Positions 17,609 to 25,410 of a DNA stretch of 64,000 nt are shown here, piece after piece. The stretch is from JBGTGT01 sp051439375. GTDB taxonomy: Bacteria; Cyanobacteriota; Cyanobacteriia; Cyanobacteriales; Microcystaceae. Made by a program: the position numbers and the translations under genes. Every line of letters starts with the position of its first letter. Position 1 is the stretch's first letter. Where the stretch lies: contig JBFRWB010000015.1 of assembly GCA_051439375.1 (NCBI GenBank), positions 1-64,000 of the forward strand, read 5' to 3'. A model generated the notes under the pieces. The model worked only from the letters and a program-made list of their open reading frames with translations. It made no database searches and was not told the origin of the DNA.

Positions 17609-18292
17609 TTAAATTTGTTTAACTAAATGATGTAGATTTTTAAGGTTAGGAATTGCTAAGATTTGTTTAGCCGAATCCATTTCAATCCATCCTTTCCCCT
17701 GCAATTTTAAGAGAATTTCTTGGCCTTCTTGATGATTGATTTGTGCCAAACTTGCTAAATCAGGAGATGAAAGTTGAAAAATTTCTACTCCTCGTTCCGT
17801 TTGTTTCCCATATTTCTCAGCTAAGGTTACTAATACTTTAACTAATTTCAGTTTTGGAAGTTGATAGGAGACTTGAAATAAACGATAGCAGTGGCGTACA
17901 CGCTGAATGGTGAGTTGCAACATTTTATGCTGGAGTTGGGGATCTTTAAACAACATTTGTAAAAAACGTTGAGCCGATATTCTCAATAAAGAAACCTCCG
18001 AAAGTGCGATCGCTTCTGTCCATTTGAGGGGTTCATCTAAAACAGCAATTTCACCAAAATAATCGCCTTCGCTGCGAATATCAAGGGTTATTTCCTGCTC
18101 TCCTCCTTCAGAGGTCAATTTAACCCAGCCAGAAGCCACAAAATACACCGATTTTCCCCAGTCTTCCTCCCGAACAATCACACTTTTAGGTGCATGATTT
18201 TCAATTTCAACAACTGATAGTAACCATTCAATTACTTCAGCATTGGTGCTGGCGAATAGGGAAAAAAGGTCGCTAACCTCGTTAATCTCCAT
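17609..18292 (-). CDS. CRP/FNR-family transcriptional regulator or cNMP-binding protein
   Basis: 227 residues. A cyclic-nucleotide-binding beta-roll fills residues 10-120, with the phosphate-cassette-like region GDYFGEIAVLDEPLKWTEA; the usual RS of a cAMP cassette is not preserved, so the ligand is uncertain. A dimerisation helix follows. Residues 165-215 form a weak winged-helix region (DLASLAQINHQEGQEILLKLQGKGWIE). There are no Cys ligands for an FNR iron-sulfur cluster. It heads the minus-strand run with the M61 peptidase and ilvE and may regulate it. Confidence 0.82.
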   Translation of the reverse strand: MEINEVSDLFSLFASTNAEVIEWLLSVVEIENHAPKSVIVREEDWGKSVYFVASGWVKLTSEGGEQEITLDIRSEGDYFGEIAVLDEPLKWTEAIALSEVSLLRISAQRFLQMLFKDPQLQHKMLQLTIQRVRHCYRLFQVSYQLPKLKLVKVLVTLAEKYGKQTERGVEIFQLSSPDLASLAQINHQEGQEILLKLQGKGWIEMDSAKQILAIPNLKNLHHLVKQI

Positions 18293-18574
18293 TAATTAGT
18301 GATTTACTCTGAATTCGATGATGAGAGCCATTAATTGCTGTCAGTATTGACTTAATTTACCCAGCCCCTGCCTCAACTTCCCGCGAATCTCAGGGAGATT
18401 GTTTCTAAATTTGAGGCGGCCATTGCTATTAGGATTATCTCTCACTCTACTCATCTTAATGCAAAATTGAAGATTGAAAAACGAAAACCCTGATAACCTG
18501 TACCAATTTACGAGAGTTATAATCATAAAATAAATTAACTGTTCTTTGTTCACAATTATCCAATATCTAATCCA

Positions 18575-19312
18575 ATGACTCAAAAGCTTACCTCTGTGAT
18601 GTTGGTTTTGCTTCTCTCCCTGTTGGCTGCTAGTTGTAATCGGGAAGAAGAACAAGCGACCAATGACGAACAACCAAAGAACGAGGAAACTGCCTCTGAT
18701 AATGCTGAAGACAGCCCCTCGGCTGACTCCCAAACCGATAATCAAGGGACTCCTCCTGCTCAACCCTTTGCCCCCAAACCCTCTACAGGCAGTGTGGCAA
18801 CCCTGATTCCACCCACCACTGTTCAGCAACGACGACAGGAGATAACCGCAGGCAGATCCGATCCCTATGCGCCTTTTCCCGCTAAGGTAGAGGTGGAAAG
18901 ACCCGAACCCATAGAGCCAGAAGTTGAACTAGAAGACGATGCTCCCCAAGATGATGGGGTGGTTAGTTCAAATGAGCCTAATGATCCGGCAAATCCCACT
19001 GTACCTAATCCTCCCAACTTTGTCCCCGTCCCTGATGTTCCTCCTCCTATCCCTGTTCCTGAAGAAGCGGAAGCCGTTATGGTTTCTGGGATATTGCAGT
19101 TAGGCGGAACACCTGTTGCCATTTTGACCGCCCCCGGAGATCCCGGTATTCGTCATGTCAGACAGGGTGCGACCATCGCAGGTGGGCGAGTAACTGTTAA
19201 ATCCATTAATGTGAGTGGTCGGGATGGATTTGTTATCCTAGAACAATACGGCCAACAAGTGACTAGAATGGTGGGTGGATCTTCTGATTCGGCGGAAACC
19301 TCAGAAGGTTAG
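18575..19312 (+). CDS. Proline- and acid-rich lipoprotein, unknown
   Basis: 245 residues. An N-terminal signal with lipobox LLAASC (Cys at about 21) predicts a lipoprotein. Residues 22-165 are low-complexity, rich in Pro, Glu, Asp and Ser (for example PPNFVPVPDVPPPIPVPEE). The last 75 residues form a compact conserved-looking domain (VSGILQLGGTPVAILTAPG, then GRVTVKSINVSGRDG). This tail resembles the periplasmic domain of secretin-assembly or PilP-like proteins, but that is only a suggestion. The small 98-residue gene follows after 40 bases. Confidence 0.7.
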   Translation: MTQKLTSVMLVLLLSLLAASCNREEEQATNDEQPKNEETASDNAEDSPSADSQTDNQGTPPAQPFAPKPSTGSVATLIPPTTVQQRRQEITAGRSDPYAPFPAKVEVERPEPIEPEVELEDDAPQDDGVVSSNEPNDPANPTVPNPPNFVPVPDVPPPIPVPEEAEAVMVSGILQLGGTPVAILTAPGDPGIRHVRQGATIAGGRVTVKSINVSGRDGFVILEQYGQQVTRMVGGSSDSAETSEG

Positions 19313-19352
19313 TAACATTAAGCATCAATTGCATCAATTAGGGTAAATTTTC

Positions 19353-19649
19353 GTGACAATCGACACTCCTCAAACACAACAACAAATTACCTATCCTTAT
19401 CTCCCTTTAGCGGTTTATCGAGAAATAGCAGCCCATTTACAACAGATTGAGGGGGTTATGGTGGAATTACTACCACAGGATGCCCCCTCTTTTGACTATG
19501 CTCAGAGTCAGATTAAAGCATTAATTCTTACTACGTCTAAACCATTGACTGAGACGCAACAAGACCAAATTCAGTCAATTTTAGATTACTACAGTAAAAT
19601 CCATGGACAATGTTCAGTACACCCGATACTTGATACCAAGTCCGACTGA
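19353..19649 (+). CDS. Conserved cyanobacterial hypothetical protein
   Basis: 98 residues from a GTG at 19353. The sequence YPYLPLAVYREIAAHLQQIEGVMVELLPQ is followed by DYAQSQIKALILTTSKPLT and a C-terminal IQSILDYYSKIHG. The predicted alpha/beta pattern is soluble. No family function is recognised. It lies 40 bases downstream of the lipoprotein gene in the same direction and may be co-transcribed with it. Confidence 0.65.
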   Translation: MTIDTPQTQQQITYPYLPLAVYREIAAHLQQIEGVMVELLPQDAPSFDYAQSQIKALILTTSKPLTETQQDQIQSILDYYSKIHGQCSVHPILDTKSD

Positions 19650-19718
19650 TAAAACCCAGTTTTGGTAGAGAAAGGAGTGGGGAAAAAGGAGAATTTTTAT
19701 CCGACAATAAAAATCAAT

Positions 19719-19746
19719 GAAACCTGAAACCCGAAACCTGAAACCC
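19719..19746 (+). repeat. Tandem 14-bp repeat between convergent genes
   Basis: Two perfect units of GAAACCTGAAACCC followed by a decayed third (GACACCTGACC) fill the spacer between the 98-residue gene and the histidine kinase gene, which converge here. Confidence 0.7.
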
Positions 19747-19767
19747 GACACCTGACCAATAATTTTC

Positions 19768-20892
19768 TTAAGTCGTTGGCGAAACTGCATTTAAGGTAAA
19801 CCAGAACGTTGTCCCTTCATCTAACTGGGAGTTTACCCCAATTTGCCCGTGGTGAGCCTCAATAATTAAGCGACAAAGATATAATCCTAATCCTAACCCC
19901 AAGATTTTACGAGCTTCTTTTCCTCTTTGGTAACGATTAAAGAGGGTTTGACAAAAGTTAGGATCAATGCCTTGACCATTATCGCAAATATGACAACAGA
20001 CTTGAGACTCATTGAGACATTCGAGTTGAAATGTTAGGGTAAGTTGAGGCTCATTGTGCTTAATCGCATTAGTAACGAGATTTTCTAACACTCGCATCAG
20101 TTGATATTTGTCTGCTAAAACATAAGGGAGTTGATCGGAAAATTGGGTGATGATTTGGGTTTTATTTTTTTTGAAAAAAGGTTGCCAATCTTTAAGAAAT
20201 GTGTTAAGAAAATCAACTAGGTTTAAAGGCTGATGCTCTAAAGTAATGCCACCCATTTCAAATTGTTGAGTTTCAACTAAAGAGTTAATTAGATTGAGTT
20301 GGCGATCACAGCTTTCTACCATTCTTTCTAACACCGATATAGTGACTTTCACTTCGGAGGTTGAAGATCCTTTTTTGAGCAAATTATTTAACACCATTGA
20401 CAGTCCTAAAACGGGATTTCGCAAATCATGGGAAACGGCGTGGAGATAAATTTGTAAGGATTCTTCTGCCTTTTTTCTACTTTCAATCTCTGCTTTGAGT
20501 TGTTTTTTTTGACGTTGAATCGTTAATTGATTTTCGATACGAGCAATCACTTCTTCACCTTGAAAGGGTTTGGTAATATAATCAACGCCGCCTGTTTTAA
20601 AAGCTTTTACTTTATCTAACACATCGTCTAATGCACTAATAAAAATAATGGGAATGTCTTGGGTTTCTTCATCTGTTTTTAAAATTTCACACACCTGATA
20701 CCCGTTTAAATCGGGCATATTAATATCTAGTAAGATTAAATCAGGGGTCGCTTGATGAATCGTATTCAGTGCCATTTTACCACTGAGGGATTTGCGGACT
20801 GTGTAGCCGTAATCGGATAAAATGGCAGAGAGTAGCCGCAAATTATCCGGCTTATCATCAACAACGAGAATATTCTCCTCAATCGTTGTCAT
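19768..20892 (-). CDS. Receiver domain-histidine kinase hybrid
   Basis: 374 residues. An N-terminal receiver domain has the phosphoacceptor D56 in PDLILLDINMP and the conserved K of TKPF at 108. A linker coiled coil (120-148) follows. The HisKA domain has H155 in YLHAVSHDLRNPV, and the HATPase_c domain shows an N-box (ENLVTNAIKHN), G1 (DNGQGIDPN) and G2 (GLGLGLYL). There is no membrane segment, so it is a cytoplasmic REC-HK fusion of a type common in cyanobacteria. Its start overlaps the ilvH stop by one base (TAATG), implying translational coupling. Confidence 0.92.
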   Translation of the reverse strand: MTTIEENILVVDDKPDNLRLLSAILSDYGYTVRKSLSGKMALNTIHQATPDLILLDINMPDLNGYQVCEILKTDEETQDIPIIFISALDDVLDKVKAFKTGGVDYITKPFQGEEVIARIENQLTIQRQKKQLKAEIESRKKAEESLQIYLHAVSHDLRNPVLGLSMVLNNLLKKGSSTSEVKVTISVLERMVESCDRQLNLINSLVETQQFEMGGITLEHQPLNLVDFLNTFLKDWQPFFKKNKTQIITQFSDQLPYVLADKYQLMRVLENLVTNAIKHNEPQLTLTFQLECLNESQVCCHICDNGQGIDPNFCQTLFNRYQRGKEARKILGLGLGLYLCRLIIEAHHGQIGVNSQLDEGTTFWFTLNAVSPTT

Positions 20893-21416
20893 TACGATAC
20901 TCTAGCTTCTAAGGCCTGTTTAAGCGATTCGGTGTTAACTTTAGATTCACGAGGTAGGGCAATTTTTCCCGTGCGAACTACTTCTTTTAAACCGAATTTG
21001 GTTAACATTTGCAAAATAGCCACCATTTTCCCCGGATCTCCAACGACTTCTACGGTAGCGGTTTCGTCTGACATATCAACAATTCGGGCGCGAAAAACCT
21101 GTGCAATTTCTACCACTTCATGACGGTTACCCGCATTCACATTAACTTTGATTAACATCAATTCCCGTTCTACACAAGGGGTTTGGGTAATATTTTGCAC
21201 CTTGAGTACATTAATTAGTTTATAGAGTTGCTTGGTTAGTTGTTCAACGGTAGAATCATCACCGGGGACAACCATCGTAATGCGAGAAATTCCAGATTGT
21301 TCGGCAGAACCTACGGCTAAACTTTCAATATTGTAGCCTCGACGGGCAAATAAGCCAGCAATGCGTGTTAAAACGCCAGCTTCATCTTCAACTAAAACGG
21401 AGAGTGTGTGTTTCAT
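20892..21416 (-). CDS. ilvH: Acetolactate synthase small (regulatory) subunit
   Basis: 174 residues. An N-terminal ACT domain begins MKHTLSVLVEDEAGVLTRIAGLFARRGYNIESL, with SAEQSGISRITMVV following. The second ACT-like half contains ELMLIKVNVNAGNRHEVVEIAQVFRARIVDMSD. It binds valine and activates and regulates the catalytic subunit (IlvB), which is not in this window. Length and start match the family exactly. The downstream kinase gene overlaps by one base. Confidence 0.96.
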   Translation of the reverse strand: MKHTLSVLVEDEAGVLTRIAGLFARRGYNIESLAVGSAEQSGISRITMVVPGDDSTVEQLTKQLYKLINVLKVQNITQTPCVERELMLIKVNVNAGNRHEVVEIAQVFRARIVDMSDETATVEVVGDPGKMVAILQMLTKFGLKEVVRTGKIALPRESKVNTESLKQALEARVS

Positions 21417-21532
21417 TTCTACAGTCCATTAATCTTTGGATCGATCGGTTAGTTCTCTATGAGTTTCTAACCCTATCATAAAGTTTAAGTCCTCTCAAAA
21501 ACTGTGAAAAGAGTGTTAACTTTAACAGGTGA

Positions 21533-24166
21533 ATGCTCTACTGGTTGTTTTCCTTTCTTATGAAACGTCGTTTTTTGACCCTTATGCTCTTGGGTTTGTT
21601 GTTGATATGGGATCTGGGTGGTTGGAAAACCTATGTTTCTGCTCAACCGACTCAAACTCCTTATCAGCTTGAAAAATTAGGAGAAATCGCTTATGGTCAA
21701 GGTGAATGGTCAACGGCTGTTACCCAATGGAGTGAAGCCCTAGAAAGCTACGAAGCAAGGCAAAATTCCACGGATCAAGTGCGTATTTTGGGTAAATTAG
21801 CTTTGGTTTATGGAAAATTGGGAAACTGGGGTTTGGTCGAACAAGCGATCGCTGATGCGTCTTCTCTTTTTACCCAAGTGAGCGATCCCCAAACCATGGC
21901 ACAATTTTATAATAATTGGGGTAATATTGCCTTAATGAAGGGAAAAGGGGAAAATGCACTAAGATATTGGCAAGAAGCGGAAAATTTATATAATAAAGGA
22001 CAAGACGAACAGGGGATTTTAATCAGTCAAATTAATCAAGCGAAGGCACTTAAATCTCAAGGAAAATTCCGCTTTTCTTGTCAAAAACTTCTAAAAGCAC
22101 TTGATTTTGACGAAGAAGATTGTGATAACTTAACTTTACAAACCCTTGATAGACAGTTAGAGAAAATAGCATTTCCTTTAGGGGGATCTGAGTTGGAAGG
22201 TTGGTCAACTTTAGCGGATATATTGAGAAAACTTGGTAAGTTTAACCAATCTTTAACGATTATTGCCTCAATTCAACCCTTTGTTACCTCTGCTTCTATG
22301 CAAAGTCAACTATGGTTGAGTGTGGGGAAAACGTTACAACTTCAAGGAGAAGAAGAAATAGCAGCAGAAGCCTATCAAAAGACGTTAAATGAAGAATATA
22401 CCCCGTTTGTTCAACTAGAAGCAGAATTATTACAATTAAATCTTTGGTTAAGCGAAAACCCACCTCAAATAGAAACAGCGATCGCAATGATTCCTCAAAT
22501 TGAATCACAGTTAACTCGTCTTCCTCCGAGTCAGAGTCAGCTTGAAACGACTTTTAACTATATTTCCCAATTAATTCGCTTAAAATCCTTAGATATTAAT
22601 AGTAATAACTTACCTAGTTGGGAAGCAATGGCCACCTTAATGAACAAGACGTTGACTCAAGCTAAAAGCTTAGATAATCAGCGTTCTATTGCTTATGGAC
22701 TTGGTTTATTGGGAAATATAAGAGAGAAACAGCAACAATGGATAATAGCAACAGATTTAACCCGTCAAGCGTTGGTAATAGCTGAGTCGCTTAATGCACC
22801 TGAAATGACTTATTTGTGGAATTGGCAGTTAGGACGCATTTTTAAGCAACAACAAAAGCGAGATGCAGCAATTAAAGCTTATCGTCGAGCAATTACTACC
22901 CATCGCCAAATAAGCGGGGAAATTGCAGCCAATCGAGAAGCACAATTTTCCTTTCAGGAGACAGGAGAAAGATTATATCGCGAAGCAGTTAGCTTACTAT
23001 TGCAACCCAATACACAGGGGAAACCCAGTCAGGAAGAACTGATAGAAGCACGTCAGGTAATGGAATCCTTACAGATTGCTACCTTAAATAACTTTTTTCG
23101 GGATAATTGCCTAGAAGATGCCCAAGAAATTAATTTAGAGCCAAATCTTGATAACAATACCGCTATTTTATACCCCATTATTTTAAGCGATCGCCTTGGG
23201 GTTATTCTTAATTTACCCGAACAACCCTTATACTATTACGAAACCAAAGTATCTGAACAAGAATTAAAGCAAACTTTAGATGAATTCCGTTATACCGTGG
23301 TTATTCGTAGTCGTTGGGACTTTTTAACATCAGGTGCAAAATTATACAATTGGTTAATGAAACCCGCAGAGGACATTTTAGAAAAAAATGGAATTAAAAC
23401 CCTTGTCTTTGTTCCTGATGGTAGATTTCGCAATATTCCTCTGGCTGCTTTAGTATCAGACACTATTAATCGTCATTATCTCATCGAAAAGTATCGAGTT
23501 TCCCTTACCCCTAGCTTAAGTCTATTTCCTAACGATCAAACCTCCCTGCAACCCCCATCGCTTTTATTAGGGGGAATTACAGAGGAAAACTTAGGAACAT
23601 CTCCCCTTCCCTATGTTGGGATAGAAATTAATAACATTGAGCCATTAATCAGTGATCAGAGTATTATTCTTAAAAATGAGGATCTTAACTTCCCCAATTT
23701 AGAGACGGCCTTTCGTCATACTACTTTACCGATCGTTCATTTAGCGACTCACGGCCTGTTTAGTTCTAATTTTGAAGAAACTTATATTTTAATTTGGCAA
23801 AATATACTGAATATTCAACAATTAGGCAATTTATTAGAACTCAGTCGCCTTCAACGGGATCAAACCATTGAATTACTCGTCCTTAGTGCTTGTGAAACCG
23901 CTACAGGGGATCAAAGAGCCGCATTAGGGTTAGCGGGTGTGGCAGTGCGATCGGGTGCAAGTAGCACTTTAGCCACGCTATGGTCAGTTAATGACCAAGG
24001 AACGGCTTATTTTATGCAAAAATTCTATAAAAACTTATCAGATCCCAATAAACAGCCCTATAAAGCGGAAGCTTTACAACTCGCTCAGGTAGAATTAATA
24101 GATGATCAGTGGTACAGTCATCCATTTTATTGGTCTCCCTTTGTTTTAGTGGGAAATTGGCGATAA
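21533..24166 (+). CDS. TPR-CHAT protein with signal peptide
   Basis: 877 residues from ATG 21533; an internal ATG at 21560 gives a cleaner signal peptide MKRRFLTLMLLGLLLIWDLGG. Residues 45-480 hold TPR repeats (for example YQLEKLGEIAYGQGEWSTAVTQWSEAL). The C-terminal CHAT domain (about 560-877) carries the caspase-like His740 in LATHGLFS and Cys787 in LVLSACETATG, so the protease dyad looks intact. The end, FYWSPFVLVGNWR, is typical of cyanobacterial CHAT proteins. The signal peptide suggests export to the periplasm, unusual for a cell-death protease. Substrate unknown. The toxin-antitoxin pair follows on the same strand. Confidence 0.88.
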   Translation: MLYWLFSFLMKRRFLTLMLLGLLLIWDLGGWKTYVSAQPTQTPYQLEKLGEIAYGQGEWSTAVTQWSEALESYEARQNSTDQVRILGKLALVYGKLGNWGLVEQAIADASSLFTQVSDPQTMAQFYNNWGNIALMKGKGENALRYWQEAENLYNKGQDEQGILISQINQAKALKSQGKFRFSCQKLLKALDFDEEDCDNLTLQTLDRQLEKIAFPLGGSELEGWSTLADILRKLGKFNQSLTIIASIQPFVTSASMQSQLWLSVGKTLQLQGEEEIAAEAYQKTLNEEYTPFVQLEAELLQLNLWLSENPPQIETAIAMIPQIESQLTRLPPSQSQLETTFNYISQLIRLKSLDINSNNLPSWEAMATLMNKTLTQAKSLDNQRSIAYGLGLLGNIREKQQQWIIATDLTRQALVIAESLNAPEMTYLWNWQLGRIFKQQQKRDAAIKAYRRAITTHRQISGEIAANREAQFSFQETGERLYREAVSLLLQPNTQGKPSQEELIEARQVMESLQIATLNNFFRDNCLEDAQEINLEPNLDNNTAILYPIILSDRLGVILNLPEQPLYYYETKVSEQELKQTLDEFRYTVVIRSRWDFLTSGAKLYNWLMKPAEDILEKNGIKTLVFVPDGRFRNIPLAALVSDTINRHYLIEKYRVSLTPSLSLFPNDQTSLQPPSLLLGGITEENLGTSPLPYVGIEINNIEPLISDQSIILKNEDLNFPNLETAFRHTTLPIVHLATHGLFSSNFEETYILIWQNILNIQQLGNLLELSRLQRDQTIELLVLSACETATGDQRAALGLAGVAVRSGASSTLATLWSVNDQGTAYFMQKFYKNLSDPNKQPYKAEALQLAQVELIDDQWYSHPFYWSPFVLVGNWR

Positions 24167-24306
24167 GCTGTACTGAAGATCAATATCCCCTATTAAAAAG
24201 TTATCTTCAGAAACTTGATTATTTACGGTTATTACTTTTAGATTATTTTCTTGCAAATGATCTTTAAAACAATCCTGAAAATCCTTAAATTGGTGAAAAT
24301 CTTTCT

Positions 24307-24618
24307 ATGAAAATCAAAACTAGACAAGAATTAATTGATTTATTACAGCAATCGCATCATCAATTAAAAGCATTTGGAGTCCGTCGCTTTGGGATCTTTG
24401 GTTCATTTGTAAGAGATCAAGTGAGTGATCATAGTGATGTTGATATTTTAGTGATGTTTGACCCTAATTTAAAAACCTTTGATAATTTTATGGGATTGTC
24501 TTTATTTTTAGAAGATTTATTAGAAAGAAAGATAGACTTAGTAACCCCTGACTCTTTAAGTCCTTATCTGGGTCATAAAATCTTAAAGGAGGTAGAATAT
24601 GTCTTTTTCAGTGACTGA
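24307..24618 (+). CDS. mntA: MntA-type minimal nucleotidyltransferase, antitoxin
   Basis: 103 residues. The nucleotidyltransferase signature GSX10DXD is complete: G32-S33 and D44-V45-D46 (FGSFVRDQVSDHSDVDIL). Characterised MntA antitoxins AMPylate or poly-adenylylate the conserved Tyr of the HepT partner and so neutralise it. The gene overlaps the downstream hepT by 20 bases, the usual arrangement of this type VII toxin-antitoxin pair. Confidence 0.92.
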   Translation: MKIKTRQELIDLLQQSHHQLKAFGVRRFGIFGSFVRDQVSDHSDVDILVMFDPNLKTFDNFMGLSLFLEDLLERKIDLVTPDSLSPYLGHKILKEVEYVFFSD

Positions 24619-24940
24619 CTATCTCCATCATATTCTTGATGAGACTAATTATTTGATTCAAACATCTCAAGGATTGAATAAGGAAAGTTTTAGAGAAAAT
24701 GAAACTTTAAAAAGAGCATTTGTTAGAAGTTTAGAGATCATTGGTGAAGCAGTTAAACATTTACCGAGTGAGTTTCAAGTCAATTACCCTAAGATTAAAT
24801 GGCGAAAAATAGCAGGAATGCGAGACAAGCTAATTCATGATTATTTTGGGGTTGACTATGGTATTGTTTGGGATGCTGTTATTAAAGAAATTCCCCATCT
24901 TGATAGTCAAGTCAGAGACATTTTAAACCAGTTAGAGTAA
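24599..24940 (+). CDS. hepT: HepT-like (DUF86) HEPN ribonuclease toxin
   Basis: 113 residues. The HEPN RNase motif RX4HXY is intact at R75-H80-Y82 (MRDKLIHDYFG). Helical DUF86 features such as RSLEIIGEAVKHLP precede it. Tyr82 would be the residue modified by MntA. A GGAGG sequence lies just upstream of the start, inside the end of mntA. The pair sits between the CHAT gene and the repeat-rich leader of the ROCO gene, so it may stabilise this accessory block; that is inference. Confidence 0.93.
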   Translation: MSFSVTDYLHHILDETNYLIQTSQGLNKESFRENETLKRAFVRSLEIIGEAVKHLPSEFQVNYPKIKWRKIAGMRDKLIHDYFGVDYGIVWDAVIKEIPHLDSQVRDILNQLE

Positions 24941-25410
24941 TTTCGGTAGCTTACCATCTATAATAAAAACCATCTTGTCAATCCTTAAATCCCAATAATC
25001 GGTGATTCAGACAATAAGCTATCTGCTATGATAATCCAACCCACCTTGAACTCAAGTTCAAGGAATAACCATAACAACGTTATCTAAAGATAACTCTCTA
25101 CTTTAAGATTAGAGAGCAGGATGCTCTCACTACAATATACCATACCAATAACGTTAGGAATGCGAGCATCTTGCTTGCTGTCATCATTCATCACCTATCA
25201 TAAAAACAATCCTGTAAATCCTTAAATCCTATAAATCCTGATTCAGACAATAAGGGATATACTGAGATAATTTAACCCACCTTGAACTCAAGTTCAAGGC
25301 TAATCTAACAACGTTATCTAAAGATAACTGCTTGGTTACTCATTTATTCCCTATCATAAAAACAATCCTGAAAATCCTTAAATCCTGTAAATCCTGATTC
25401 AGACAATAAG
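24941..25410 (+). repeat. Repeat-filled spacer: two 90-bp direct repeats, nested hairpins
   Basis: No gene seen. Two direct repeats lie at about 25004-25095 and 25240-25329. Each begins GATTCAGACAATAAG and contains a perfect hairpin CCTTGAACT-CA-AGTTCAAGG (25044-25063 and 25280-25299), then GTTATCT-AA-AGATAAC (25079-25094 and 25313-25328). Before each, and again at 25368-25410 directly ahead of the ROCO start codon, is an AATCCTTAAATCC-type stretch. This is the reverse complement of the GGATTTACAGGATT family around 57.3-57.8 kb. A GGAATGCGAGCATCTTGCTT element (25157-25179) lies between the copies. Confidence 0.85.

Noticed and set aside
18341..18829. 162-codon minus-strand frame over the start of the lipoprotein gene
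   Set aside because: Antisense to a signal peptide with lipobox; sequence is Gly/Arg-rich with no family resemblance.
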